Assembly (NCBI GenBank): GCA_021324615.1
Contig: JAJPIT010000007.1
Span: forward strand, 1-41,864
DNA length: 41,864 nt
From: Terriglobia bacterium
GTDB lineage: Bacteria; Acidobacteriota; Terriglobia; Bryobacterales; Bryobacteraceae
Direction of reading: 5' to 3'
The notes below the pieces were generated by a model. That model was not told where the DNA came from. It saw only the letters and a program-made list of their open reading frames with translations, and did not search any database. Numbering within the stretch: the first letter of the stretch is position 1; each line of letters opens with the position of its first letter. Positions 16,810 to 25,820 of the stretch are shown here, in pieces. A program made the translations under genes and the position numbers.

Positions 16810-18258
16810 TCATTGAACGCCGAGCGATCGCCGCAGCGCGAGGAACTCCGGCAACACCATCGATTCCCGCAGGGGATCGCCGGCTTCTTCGGGCAGCGGC
16901 CACCGCCGCAGTAATTCTCGGGCCTGGTCCTTGTCGCCGGATGCCGCCAGCGCCGCCGCGTAGAAGGTCCGGGCCTGGCCGTCGGCAGGCGGCAGCGTAG
17001 TCTCGTATGTCTTGCGGAGTGACGCCGCGTCCTCGCGGATTCCCGCGTTCCAAATCGCGAGCTGGCGCGCCGCCAGCACCTTATCGGGCGAGGATTCCAG
17101 CACGTCGATGGCCTGATCGCGACGGCCGGTGGTATAGAGCCAGCACGCTTGCCGCCAGGCGCGCAGCCGGTCGTCGCGCTGCGAATCGAGGTACCGCTTG
17201 AAGATGGAATCGGCGCCGGCCAGATCCCCGGCGAGCCAGTGCGCCGCCGCCGCCTTGTACAGATCCGCGCCGCCTAAAAACGCGGGATTTTGCTGATAAA
17301 CGCGCAAAAACAGTTTTTCCGCGTCGGCGAAGCGCCCATTCATGAAATACGCCTCGCCCAGCGAATCGAGCATGTTGAGCGCTTGCGCCGGCTGCTTCCC
17401 ATACGCCTCGAAGGCCTTGCGCGCGCCGTCGAGATCGCCGGCCATGGCGCGCGCATAGCCAAGCGAGTTCAGCGCCGCGGGATTGTTCGGATCGATCGCC
17501 GCGATCTTCTCATATGCCGACGCGGCGGCGCCGAAGTTCCGCGCGCTCAGCTCCGCTTCGGCGAGCGTATTGAGTAAAGCCGGATCGTTCGGTTCGAGCG
17601 CAGCCAGTCTGGTGAGAGCCTGCGCCCGCGCCGCTACGTCGCCTGAAAGCGCCGCCGACGCAACTTCGATTTTCATCCGGTCAATTTCGCTTCTGAGATC
17701 CGGCTGCGCCAGCGCGCGATGGGCGGCGTCAAGCGCTTCCGCAGTCGCGCCGCGCGCGGCAAGAGAATCAATCCAGGACAACCAGGCCGCGCCAAATTTG
17801 GGATCGAGCGTCACCGCGCGCTGGTACTCGCCGCGTCCCCAGGCGGCAATCGCCTCCTCGTTGGCGGTCGAAAAGCCGCGGGCCGAAGGATTGATCCGCC
17901 TGGCGACGGCATTCATGGCCTTCAGCACATCGCCGCGCTCCGCCATCGCCTCGACAATCTTGTGCCGCGACGCGTCTTCGGCTTCCACTTCGAAGCGCAC
18001 TTCGGCCGGGCCGCCGGTGAAGTATCCGTGCAGCAATCGCGTCGCGCCGCCCGCGTAGGCCGCGCTTACGTCCTGGGCGCGAAACGCCGCGATGGAGCCC
18101 GCCCCGGCGATCTCCGCTTCGACGATGGCCGGCGCCGCCGACGCAATCCAGTCAAGCGAATCATCGCCGGTCAAATTTTCAAACGGCAGGATGGCGATTC
18201 TTTGCGCGGCCCGCCGCGGCGAGCCGCAACACGCCGCCAGTGCGGCAACCAACACCAC
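16810..18258 (-). CDS. TPR-repeat protein with lipoprotein-like signal
   Basis: A 482-residue protein. The start (GTG 18258) leads into a short signal with a lipobox-like LAACCGSP. A small alpha/beta domain follows, IAILPFENLTGDDSLDWIAS (about 21-40), a segment seen at the head of many bacterial TPR proteins and related to TolB-N/FlgO-like domains. Residues 150-470 are tetratricopeptide repeats (for example NDPALLNTLAEAELSARNFG and NNPAALNSLGYARAMAGDLD). TPRs mediate protein contacts, and no catalytic motif is seen. It starts 14 bases after the stop of the next TPR gene, so both are one unit. Confidence 0.75.
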   Translation of the reverse strand: MVLVAALAACCGSPRRAAQRIAILPFENLTGDDSLDWIASAAPAIVEAEIAGAGSIAAFRAQDVSAAYAGGATRLLHGYFTGGPAEVRFEVEAEDASRHKIVEAMAERGDVLKAMNAVARRINPSARGFSTANEEAIAAWGRGEYQRAVTLDPKFGAAWLSWIDSLAARGATAEALDAAHRALAQPDLRSEIDRMKIEVASAALSGDVAARAQALTRLAALEPNDPALLNTLAEAELSARNFGAAASAYEKIAAIDPNNPAALNSLGYARAMAGDLDGARKAFEAYGKQPAQALNMLDSLGEAYFMNGRFADAEKLFLRVYQQNPAFLGGADLYKAAAAHWLAGDLAGADSIFKRYLDSQRDDRLRAWRQACWLYTTGRRDQAIDVLESSPDKVLAARQLAIWNAGIREDAASLRKTYETTLPPADGQARTFYAAALAASGDKDQARELLRRWPLPEEAGDPLRESMVLPEFLALRRSLGVQ

Positions 18259-18272
18259 GGCGCCGGAGCGGA

Positions 18273-19040
18273 TCAGAGGACTTTTTGCTCCGTAGCCAGG
18301 ATCTGCTTGAACTCGGCGTTATCTTGCAGCTTGGCGAACTCCGGATCGGTGCGGAATTTCTTGCGGTCCTTGAATCCTTCTTCGAGGCATTTCCGCATGT
18401 ACAGCAGCGCGTGCTCCACGTCGCCATCCTTGGCGTAGGTTTTGGCCATTAGGTAGTGCAGATTCGCCCGGTCCTCCACCGAACGCTCCTGAAGCGTCGT
18501 GCCCACCGCGTTGCGGCGCTCGAAGACCAGCGGATCCAGCTTCAGCGCTTCCTGAAACATCACCGCCGCCTTCTTGTAGTCCTTGCGGGCGAAATACGCG
18601 GTGCCGAGATTGCTAAGGAACGACGCGGTGTTCGGCATAATCCGGATGGCCTTCCGGTATTCGCCGATGGCGCGCCGGTAGGATTTGCGCGCGTAGTAGA
18701 TGGTCCCCAGATTGTTGATCGCCTCGGCGTACTTCGGATCCAGCTTGATCGCGCGCTCGTACTGGCGCTTGGCCGCGTCCAGATCGAGCATCTGATGATA
18801 GGCGATTCCGATCTTGTTGGCGAGCACCGCTGAGTTCTTCGGGCCCTCCTGATACGTCTCGATCGCCTCGCGGTACATCTTTCGCGCCATGAAAATGTCG
18901 CCGCGCGTTTCCGGGGAAAGCTCCTTCACCGGATTGGCCGGGGCGGTCCGTTCCGGCGCGCGAAATCCGTTGGCGGTCTGCGCCGGCGGATTCTGAAACC
19001 CTAACGTCGTTACGAACAGCAACGAGAGACCGAAAAGCAT
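18273..19040 (-). CDS. Secreted TPR-repeat protein
   Basis: A 255-residue protein with an N-terminal hydrophobic signal (MLFGLSLLFVTTLGF). A Pro-rich linker and about four to five canonical TPRs follow (AVLANKIGIAYHQMLDLDAA, YAEAINNLGTIYYARKSYRR, TASFLSNLGTAYFARKDYKK). A C-terminal block, LRKC-like and EEGF-containing, is common in acidobacterial TPR proteins. The ribosome site is strong: AGGAGG five bases before ATG 19040. It lies 60 bases after pgk, probably in the same transcript, and leads into the larger TPR gene. Function is unknown beyond scaffolding. Confidence 0.8.
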   Translation of the reverse strand: MLFGLSLLFVTTLGFQNPPAQTANGFRAPERTAPANPVKELSPETRGDIFMARKMYREAIETYQEGPKNSAVLANKIGIAYHQMLDLDAAKRQYERAIKLDPKYAEAINNLGTIYYARKSYRRAIGEYRKAIRIMPNTASFLSNLGTAYFARKDYKKAAVMFQEALKLDPLVFERRNAVGTTLQERSVEDRANLHYLMAKTYAKDGDVEHALLYMRKCLEEGFKDRKKFRTDPEFAKLQDNAEFKQILATEQKVL

Positions 19041-19100
19041 GGGGGCCTCCTATATGGAATACACTTTATCATTGCCTATCGGCAGATTGAAGCCGGGGGG

Positions 19101-20288
19101 TTAGCCTATTCCATGCGGCTTGGCGGCCTTTTCCAGAGCGGCCACTCCGGGCAGTTCGATTCCGCCCAGGAACTCCAGCGACGCTCCGCCGCCCGTCGAG
19201 ATGTGGGAGATTTTATCGGCCACGCCCGCGGTTCGGATCGCCTTTTCGGAATCCCCGCCGCCGACCACGCTGACCGCGCCGGATTCCGCCACCGCTTTCG
19301 CCAACGCGATGGTTCCTTTATCGAAGGGCGGCACTTCGAACACGCCCATAGGGCCGTTCCAGATGATCGTCTTGGCGCCGAGGATCACATTTTCATAAAG
19401 GCCGATCGTACTGGGCCCGATATCCAGACCCATGTAGCCGTCGGAGATCTGCTCCACCACTTCGGTCTCCACTCCCGGCTTCAGTTCGGCGGCCTGCACG
19501 TGATCCACCGGCAGCTCCAGCTTGGGACCTGCCTGCCGCATCAGCTCGCGCGCCAGATCCAGCATGTCTTCCTCGACCAGTGATTTTCCGGTCGATTCTC
19601 CGCGCGCCCGCAGGAAGGTATAGGCCATCGCACCGCCGATCAACAGACGGTCGACGAACTTCATCAGGTTCCGGATCACCGGAATCTTGTCGGAAACCTT
19701 CGCTCCGCCCAAAATGGCGATGCAGGGGTGCTGTGGATTTTGCGTCGCCTTGGTCAGATACTCCAGCTCTTTTTTCATCAACAGGCCCGCCGCCGCCTGT
19801 CTGACGTAGGCGATCATCCCGACCGTGGAAGCGTGAGCCCGGTGCGCGGATCCGAAGGCGTCGTTGACGTAGAGGTCGCACAGGGCGGCGAGCCGCCGCG
19901 CAAATTCCGGATCGTTTTTCTCTTCCTCCGGATGAAAGCGGAGATTTTCGAGCAAGAGAACCTCGCCGGGCTGGGGCAGCATCCTTTCGACCTCCGCCCC
20001 GACGCAATCCGGAGCCATGGCGACCGGTTTCCTCAACAGTTCGCTCAAGCGCGCGGCGACCGGCGCCAGGCTCATTTCCGGGTTTGGCTTGCCTTTGGGG
20101 CGGCCCAGATGACTCGCCAGGATCAGGGCCGCGCCGTGGTCGAGGGCGAAATTGATGCTTGGAAGCGAAGCTTTAATGCGTTCATCGCTGGTAATCACTT
20201 TGCCGCCGTTCGCCAGCGGCACATTAAAATCAACGCGCATGAACACGCGTTTTCCACGAAGATCTAAATCCTGAATGGAAAGGGCCAT
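19101..20288 (-). CDS. pgk: Phosphoglycerate kinase
   Basis: Transfers phosphate from 1,3-bisphosphoglycerate to ADP in glycolysis. At 395 residues it is a full-length bacterial Pgk. It opens with [13 protein letters not shown] and contains the substrate-site arginines ([25 protein letters not shown]), the hinge [11 protein letters not shown], the metal/nucleotide region NGPMGVFE and the C-terminal [16 protein letters not shown] lies five bases before the ATG. gap, usually adjacent, is not in the window. The upstream 163 bases separate it from the GH31-like gene and must hold its promoter, but no clear -35/-10 pair was recognised. Confidence 0.96.
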   Translation of the reverse strand: MALSIQDLDLRGKRVFMRVDFNVPLANGGKVITSDERIKASLPSINFALDHGAALILASHLGRPKGKPNPEMSLAPVAARLSELLRKPVAMAPDCVGAEVERMLPQPGEVLLLENLRFHPEEEKNDPEFARRLAALCDLYVNDAFGSAHRAHASTVGMIAYVRQAAAGLLMKKELEYLTKATQNPQHPCIAILGGAKVSDKIPVIRNLMKFVDRLLIGGAMAYTFLRARGESTGKSLVEEDMLDLARELMRQAGPKLELPVDHVQAAELKPGVETEVVEQISDGYMGLDIGPSTIGLYENVILGAKTIIWNGPMGVFEVPPFDKGTIALAKAVAESGAVSVVGGGDSEKAIRTAGVADKISHISTGGGASLEFLGGIELPGVAALEKAAKPHGIG

Positions 20289-20421
20289 TTTCGTCCTTGT
20301 TCACGTTTCGTTGTTCTGGAGATTTTGTGGATCGCAAATCGGACGGGATCGAAGGACGCCGTCCGCTGGCGCTTTTCCGCTCGCCAGTACGTTTCGCACA
20401 ATCCTACCTTACTACGGCGCT

Positions 20422-20444
20422 TTCCGGCGGCGGCGAGGCCGGAA
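20422..20444 (-). terminator. Hairpin after the GH31-like gene
   Basis: TTCCGGC (20422-20428) pairs with GCCGGAA (20438-20444) around a 9-base loop, beginning 7 bases after the stop codon. No T-run follows. It may mark the end of the four-gene operon before pgk. Confidence 0.35.
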
Positions 20445-20451
20445 GCAACTT

Positions 20452-22023
20452 CTACTGCGGCAGGATATTCACGATGCGGTCGGATCCCGCTGCGGCGTGC
20501 AGCATCAAATGCAAGTTGTTCCGGGCGGCGTCGTGCCACCACGCGCCGGGGCGCAACTGATCGCGCCTCGACACTCGTTTGTACTCGCCGGACTCCTCCG
20601 ATACCGCGCGCGGCGCCGCGACGTGGTGCAGGATCCACTCGTAGGTGCGCTCCCGTTGGGTCTCGATTTCGACGCGCAGGAAATCGCCCGCCGGCGCCGC
20701 GTGGAACTGCGAATTTTCCTCCAGTTCCGGCTCCCAGAGAAAGAATTCCGCGCCAAGCGATGGGAAATAGTGCAGTTCCATTTTATTTTCCGCGGCGAAC
20801 GGCACAATCCAGCCGTTTCGGACAAACGCCGGAATCCGCCCCGGCGGCGCGTTCACCTCGATCGTTTGCCGGCCTGGATACTCGATATTCGTCCGCAAAT
20901 CGGTCCAGTTTCCGCGCGGCAGCTCGATCCTGCGCCGCGCGCTCGGCCCAAGCACGGGCGCGAGCAGCACCTCATCGCCGAGCATAAACACGCTGGTCTG
21001 CCGGTCCGAATCGGCATCGCGCGGAAACTGCATCGGCAGCGGGCGGATGAGCGGATAACCGCGGTCGTAGGCCTCGCGGAGATAGGTTACCAGGTATGGC
21101 GTCCAGGCCCGGCGCACGGCCGTGTCGATGCCTCCTTCGCCGGCGCTTCGAAAGACGATCGGCAGCAGTGTGCTGAGGTCGGCCGCGCGCCGCCGCACCG
21201 GCAGGGGCGCATCGTCGAACTTCGATAGATCCAGCGCCGGATACGTGACGCCGGAGAGGCTCCAATCGAGAATCGTTCGCACCAGGGCCGCCAGATCGCC
21301 CCAGGAGCGGACCGGGGCGGCGGGCAGCTTTTGCGCGGCCTTCGGCAGCCGGTCCGGCGAAAGAAGATCGAGCGACTCGGCCTTGACTTCGCTGTTCGGC
21401 AAAAGCGACGCGTATTGCTCGAGGATTTCCTTCGGCGTCGGGCCGTAATAAAAGATATAGTCCATCGAATCCGCGCCGCCCGCTTCAATGGCGCCACGGC
21501 GGAAGTCGAAGACGCAGCTTACAGGCCAGCGCACCAGCATTCCGTAACCGGCGCTGGTAAAGAAATAGCCGTGCTGCCGCTCGATGCGCTCGCCGCGGAT
21601 ATTCAACGACGGCCCGGCGCCCATCAATCCGTAAACGCGCTCGTTTTGCGCCAGCGCGATCCGCAACTCGACGCCGCCGCCGGATTGCGCCAGCGCCGCC
21701 TCGGTCACCGGAGTCTGGCCCGAATGAATGCGCAGCGCGAGATCGTTCCGGTCCAGATCGACGGTTAGGTATTTCGTCCGCATGGTGATGATCGGGCCGG
21801 CGTCTTCGAGCTCCGGCGCAATGTTTTCATGCGCCAGCGCCGCCAACCGGGGCACCGCGCCGGACCAGTTGCGGGAAAAATGAAAGGCCACCGGACTGAG
21901 CCATTCGAGCTCCGCCGCGCCGTCGTCGAGGCGCATGCTCAATTTGCCGGCGCTCCAATCGCGCGAGACAATGCCGGCCGAAGCAGCGGACGCCAACAGC
22001 AGCAAAACACACCAGCGCCGCAT
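20452..22023 (-). CDS. GH31-like protein lacking most of the catalytic barrel
   Basis: A 523-residue exported protein (signal MRRWCVLLLLASAASAG). The N-terminal beta-sandwich of GH31 glycosidases is present (NERVYGLMGAG near 127-137), ending with the signature YYGPTPKEILEQYASLL (192-208). About 45 residues later the sequence rejoins the late barrel (SLSGVTYPALDLSKF, then AWTPYLVTYLREAYDRGYPLIRPL). The C-terminal GH31 domains follow (VFMLGDEVLLAPVL, RIPAFVRNGWIVPF). The roughly 200 residues normally between, with the nucleophile motif, are gone, and the acid/base GDNxSTW segment is reduced to SWGDLAAL. Catalysis is therefore doubtful, and a sugar-binding role is possible. It starts one base after the M24 stop. 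Confidence 0.75.
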   Translation of the reverse strand: MRRWCVLLLLASAASAGIVSRDWSAGKLSMRLDDGAAELEWLSPVAFHFSRNWSGAVPRLAALAHENIAPELEDAGPIITMRTKYLTVDLDRNDLALRIHSGQTPVTEAALAQSGGGVELRIALAQNERVYGLMGAGPSLNIRGERIERQHGYFFTSAGYGMLVRWPVSCVFDFRRGAIEAGGADSMDYIFYYGPTPKEILEQYASLLPNSEVKAESLDLLSPDRLPKAAQKLPAAPVRSWGDLAALVRTILDWSLSGVTYPALDLSKFDDAPLPVRRRAADLSTLLPIVFRSAGEGGIDTAVRRAWTPYLVTYLREAYDRGYPLIRPLPMQFPRDADSDRQTSVFMLGDEVLLAPVLGPSARRRIELPRGNWTDLRTNIEYPGRQTIEVNAPPGRIPAFVRNGWIVPFAAENKMELHYFPSLGAEFFLWEPELEENSQFHAAPAGDFLRVEIETQRERTYEWILHHVAAPRAVSEESGEYKRVSRRDQLRPGAWWHDAARNNLHLMLHAAAGSDRIVNILPQ

Positions 22024-22024
22024 T

Positions 22025-23194
22025 TTAAATCAAGAGAAGCTTACGCTGAATTTCGCCGGTTACGCGCGCGCTCTTGTCATCCACGAACACGTCCACTTCC
22101 GAACGAATCCCGAAGTCCGGCAAATATATTCCGGGTTCGATCGAGAAACAGGTCCAGGGGATGATTTTTCGTTCATCGTGCGTTTCGTAGTTGTCGATGT
22201 TGGCTCCGGTGCCGTGAATATCCTCGCCGATGGAGTGTCCGGTTCGATGGAAGAAGTAATCGCCGAAGCCTTTGGCGCGGATATGCGCCCGCGCCGCGTC
22301 GTCCACTTCAAACCCGCGCAGCTCTTTTCCCGCAGCGACGGCGTCCTGAACGCGCAGGATTGCGCAGTCGCGCGCCTCGGTCACCGCGTGAAAAACATTT
22401 TGAATCCGCTCCGGCGGAACCTCGCCGCAGTATCCGGTCCAGGTGATGTCGTAATAGACACTGCCCGGCTGGTCGAGCTTTCCCCAAAGATCGATCAGCA
22501 CCAGATCTCCGCGCTTGATCTCGCAGCAGTTTTCCCGCGTCGGATCATAGTGCGGATTGGACGCGTTTCCGTTCACCGCCACGTCTGGACCGTGGTCGAT
22601 AAATAATCCTTCCTCTTTATATCTCGCCAGAATGAATTGCTTGATGTCCCCCTCCGTGATGGCCGAGCCGGCCCGCTGCGCGGCGCCGATTTTCTCGAAC
22701 GCCTCGCGCCGGACGCGGTCGATGCGGCGTCCCGCTTCCAGGTGCGATTCCAGTTGCTCCGCCGTCCATCTCGCCTCGAACCGCTGCACCAGATTGGCGG
22801 AGCTGACGATCTCGACGCCGAGCGACCGCACCAGCTCGACCGTGCCGGCATCCACCATCGCCACGTAGGGAATGGCGCAGCCCGGCGAATACTGCATCGC
22901 GACTCGCTTTGCAGGGCCGAGAATCGCGCCCAGGCGGCGCACCATTTCCCCCCATTCGGCGTACTCGGTTTGCTTGCCCGGCAATGCATCCAGCGTGTGG
23001 GCTTCGATTTTGTGAACCAGCCGCCGCGGCTCGCCTTGCGCGGGGATGAAGTAATACCAGCGCCGCGAAACCATCGAGCCCGGCGTGAACCGGAGCACGC
23101 GGTAGGCGAGCGGATCGCGGCGGTGATGATCGAAAAACAGCCAGCCGTCCAGATTTTCTTCCCGAATTGCCGCTTGAATATGCTCAAGATTCAT
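22025..23194 (-). CDS. M24-family metallopeptidase (Xaa-Pro dipeptidase-like)
   Basis: A 389-residue aminopeptidase-P/prolidase relative. The C-terminal pita-bread domain carries all five metal ligands: Asp in LVLIDLWG, Asp in YYDITWTG, His in FHRTGHSIG, Glu in FSIEPGIY and Glu in IRSEVDVFV. The N-terminal creatinase-like domain fills the first 150 residues. ATG 23194 overlaps the SSS symporter stop (ATGA). An in-frame extension to 23416 would lie inside that gene and is unlikely. It probably releases amino acids from X-Pro peptides in the cytoplasm, possibly feeding on material imported by the adjacent symporter (inference). Confidence 0.88.
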   Translation of the reverse strand: MNLEHIQAAIREENLDGWLFFDHHRRDPLAYRVLRFTPGSMVSRRWYYFIPAQGEPRRLVHKIEAHTLDALPGKQTEYAEWGEMVRRLGAILGPAKRVAMQYSPGCAIPYVAMVDAGTVELVRSLGVEIVSSANLVQRFEARWTAEQLESHLEAGRRIDRVRREAFEKIGAAQRAGSAITEGDIKQFILARYKEEGLFIDHGPDVAVNGNASNPHYDPTRENCCEIKRGDLVLIDLWGKLDQPGSVYYDITWTGYCGEVPPERIQNVFHAVTEARDCAILRVQDAVAAGKELRGFEVDDAARAHIRAKGFGDYFFHRTGHSIGEDIHGTGANIDNYETHDERKIIPWTCFSIEPGIYLPDFGIRSEVDVFVDDKSARVTGEIQRKLLLI

Positions 23195-24615
23195 CGAAGT
23201 TCCCCCGATTCGAAAAACGGCTTCCATTTCTTCTCCGGCGGACGCGGAGTAAGCAAGCTCACGATCACCAGACTTGCCACGGAAGCAATCAGCGCCGGAT
23301 AAACCGCGTCCACGTCGTTTTTCCAGCCGTGCTCCTGCGCGAGATTCCAGGCGACCGTTATGACGGTTCCGAGCAGAATCGACACCACCGCGCCGGCGGT
23401 CGTGGTGCGCTTCCAAAAGAAAACGGCAAGAACGGCGGGTGTAACCGCGGCTCCATACACCGTGTATGCATAGAGCGAGGCGTTCAGAATCGATTCAAAT
23501 TGCGTCGCCTGAAGCAGCGCGAAAATTCCCAGCGCCACCACCAGCAGGCGCGATACGATCAGCGTCTGTCTTTCTGTGGCGTTCGGATGGATGAAGCGGC
23601 CGTAGACGTCGTGAATCAGATTCGTGGCCGGCGAAAACAGATAATTATTCGCGGTCGAAATGACCTTCGCGAAAATCCCGCCTAACAAGATGGCGCCGAT
23701 CAGCGTCGGCAGGCCCTTCCGCGCGACCAGGGCGATAATTTCGCGGGGCTTATCGGTGGCAAACCTGGCGCTGCCGATGATCGCCAGCATCATCAACAGC
23801 GTTTCGAGCAGCACCGTGCCGGCGATCCACCCGAAAACGGCGTAGCGCGCGTCTTTTTCCGATCGTGCCGAAAAAAATTTCTGATACATGCCCTGATTGC
23901 CGACCAGCAGCAGCGTCGTCGGAAGCATGAAGCCGAGAGCCCGCCGCAGGCCGACGTCGCCCAATACGGTGAAGTGGCTTGCCGGCAGCGCGGCGCGAAC
24001 CTGCGGCCATCCGCCCTGGCGCAATAACAGCGGCACGGAGACGACGGCGATCAGCGTCACCAGCGCGCCGATCACCAGGTCCAGATACGCAACCGAGGCC
24101 ATCCCCGCAGCGGCGGTAAATAAAATGACGAACGCGGCAATAATGTACATCCCGGCGGCGCGGCCGAGCTGGGGAAAGATCAGATGCAGCACGTCGCCGC
24201 CGCCCTTGAACTGATAGCTGGTGATGACAGTGTAGGAAATGACGATGGCGATGGTCGCCATCACGCGCGCTGCCGTGTTATAGCGCGCTTCCAGCAGATC
24301 GGGAACCGTAAACTGCGCGAAGCGCCGGGCGCGCCCGGCGATGGCGGCGATGAGAATCAGACCCACCCATCCGCCCGCCGGCTGCCAGAGGGCGACGAAT
24401 CCGTGCTCGTATCCGTTTTCCGCGCCGGCAAACAGGCTGCCCGCGCCGATCCAGGAGCTGAGCAAGGTGAACACCAGCACCGTCCAGGGCAGTTTTCGGC
24501 CGGCGACCAGAAAATCGTCGCGGCTCCGAACCGTGCTCATCCGCGCCAGGGTCACGCCGATGAGCACGGCGAGCACCAGGCCCAGCACCAGCGCGTAAAT
24601 AAAATCGGGAGTCAT
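23191..24615 (-). CDS. Sodium:solute symporter (SSS family)
   Basis: A 474-residue integral membrane protein with about 13 hydrophobic helices. It begins with MTPDFIYALVLGLVLAVLIG. SSS features include the TM2 region LSSWIGAGSLFAGAENGYEH, GRARRFAQFTVPDLLEARYN (the conserved loop after TM3) and KVISTANNYLFSPATN in the sodium-site helix. Substrate is undetermined: proline, pantothenate, sugars and other solutes are known for the family. ATG 24615 overlaps the ABC ATPase stop by four bases. An extension to 24696 is rejected because it precedes the first helix and overlaps that gene. It sits between an ABC ATPase and a peptidase in a tightly coupled operon. Confidence 0.88.
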   Translation of the reverse strand: MTPDFIYALVLGLVLAVLIGVTLARMSTVRSRDDFLVAGRKLPWTVLVFTLLSSWIGAGSLFAGAENGYEHGFVALWQPAGGWVGLILIAAIAGRARRFAQFTVPDLLEARYNTAARVMATIAIVISYTVITSYQFKGGGDVLHLIFPQLGRAAGMYIIAAFVILFTAAAGMASVAYLDLVIGALVTLIAVVSVPLLLRQGGWPQVRAALPASHFTVLGDVGLRRALGFMLPTTLLLVGNQGMYQKFFSARSEKDARYAVFGWIAGTVLLETLLMMLAIIGSARFATDKPREIIALVARKGLPTLIGAILLGGIFAKVISTANNYLFSPATNLIHDVYGRFIHPNATERQTLIVSRLLVVALGIFALLQATQFESILNASLYAYTVYGAAVTPAVLAVFFWKRTTTAGAVVSILLGTVITVAWNLAQEHGWKNDVDAVYPALIASVASLVIVSLLTPRPPEKKWKPFFESGELR

Positions 24616-25808
24616 CCGGAAATGCGGCGCCACTCCACGGTTGTTCTGAAATTCGCCAGCCCCGCTACATCGCGCGCGTCCACCACGGAAAAACACAGGA
24701 TGTCATCGACCCAGTCCTGGCTGTATCCTTCGCGATACTGCGTGGCAACGGTCAGTGTATAGTCTTGCCGGGTCAGGAGGCAATCGAAGGTGAAGTCGAT
24801 CTCAAAAAGCTCGCCGGCGGCGACGCGGCCGAGATCGATGCCTTCGATGCGCGTGTTGGTTCCGAACACGTCGATTCCCAGGCGATTTCGGATCAGCAGG
24901 CCGACAACGGGATCTTCCAGATCGCGCTCGGCCTGGGCGCGGATGCGAACCGTCACGGGCTCGCCCGGGCGCAGCGCCGCGGTTGGCGCGCCATTCGCGT
25001 CGATCAGTTCCGCGCTCAGAATGCGGCTCGCTCCGTCGCCGTGGCGAAATGTTCCGCTGGCCGTTTCCTGGCGCGGCGCCTGCTCGCGCTCAAGCACCAT
25101 GCCGACATAGCGATTCACCACATCGCTAGGCGGTCCGCAGGCGGCGACGCGGCCACCGATCATCAGCGCCGCGCGGTCCGAGAGCCGCTTGACCAGGCCA
25201 AGGTCGTGGGAAACAAACAGAATTGTGACGTTTTGCTGCTTGAGTTCCTCGAATTTCTTGATGCACCGGTTGGCGAAAATCGCGTCGCCGACGGCCAGCG
25301 CTTCATCCACGATCAGGATCTCCGGCTCCACGTGAATCGCCGTGGAAAACGCCAGCCGCACATACATCCCGGTGGAGTATTCCTTCACCGGGCGATCGAG
25401 AAACGCGCCGATTTCCGCGAATTTTTCGATCGCCGGGAAGATGCGCTCCATTTCGCGGCGCTCCATCCCCAGAATTTCGCCGTTTAAAAAAACGTTTTCG
25501 CGGCCGGTGAACTCGGGATTGAAGCCGGCGCCCAACTCCAGCAGAGCGGCGATGCGCCCGTGCCGGATCACCCGCCCGCGCGTCGGCTCCAGGATCCCGC
25601 TGACGATTTGCAGCAGCGTGCTTTTGCCGCTTCCGTTCGGTCCGATGAGGCCGAAGACCTCGCCGCGCTCAACCCGCAGATTGACATCGCGCAGCGCCCA
25701 AAATTCCGCAGGCGGGGAATTTTTTGAAAACGGCAGAATTTCCAGCAGACGGTCCACAGGCCGCCGGTACAAACGATAAAGCTTGGAGACGTTCTGGACC
25801 TGAAGCAA
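24612..25808 (-). CDS. ABC transporter ATPase, Wzt-like (surface polysaccharide export)
   Basis: A 398-residue protein. Residues 1-240 form an ABC ATPase: Walker A GPNGSGKST (about 56-64), GAGFNPEFTGRENV, the signature KEYSTGMYVRL, Walker B ILIVDEALAVGD and the switch LFVSHDL. Residues 260-398 form a Wzt C-terminal-like beta-sandwich that in O-antigen exporters binds the polysaccharide. The partner permease (Wzm) is absent here. The only usable start is TTG 25808, with GAAGG almost touching it, because an in-frame stop lies just upstream. It begins 12 bases after the last gene of the phage module on the same strand, so read-through from phage transcription is likely. Confidence 0.88.
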   Translation of the reverse strand: MLQVQNVSKLYRLYRRPVDRLLEILPFSKNSPPAEFWALRDVNLRVERGEVFGLIGPNGSGKSTLLQIVSGILEPTRGRVIRHGRIAALLELGAGFNPEFTGRENVFLNGEILGMERREMERIFPAIEKFAEIGAFLDRPVKEYSTGMYVRLAFSTAIHVEPEILIVDEALAVGDAIFANRCIKKFEELKQQNVTILFVSHDLGLVKRLSDRAALMIGGRVAACGPPSDVVNRYVGMVLEREQAPRQETASGTFRHGDGASRILSAELIDANGAPTAALRPGEPVTVRIRAQAERDLEDPVVGLLIRNRLGIDVFGTNTRIEGIDLGRVAAGELFEIDFTFDCLLTRQDYTLTVATQYREGYSQDWVDDILCFSVVDARDVAGLANFRTTVEWRRISG

Positions 25809-25820
25809 GCCTTCAGTTTA

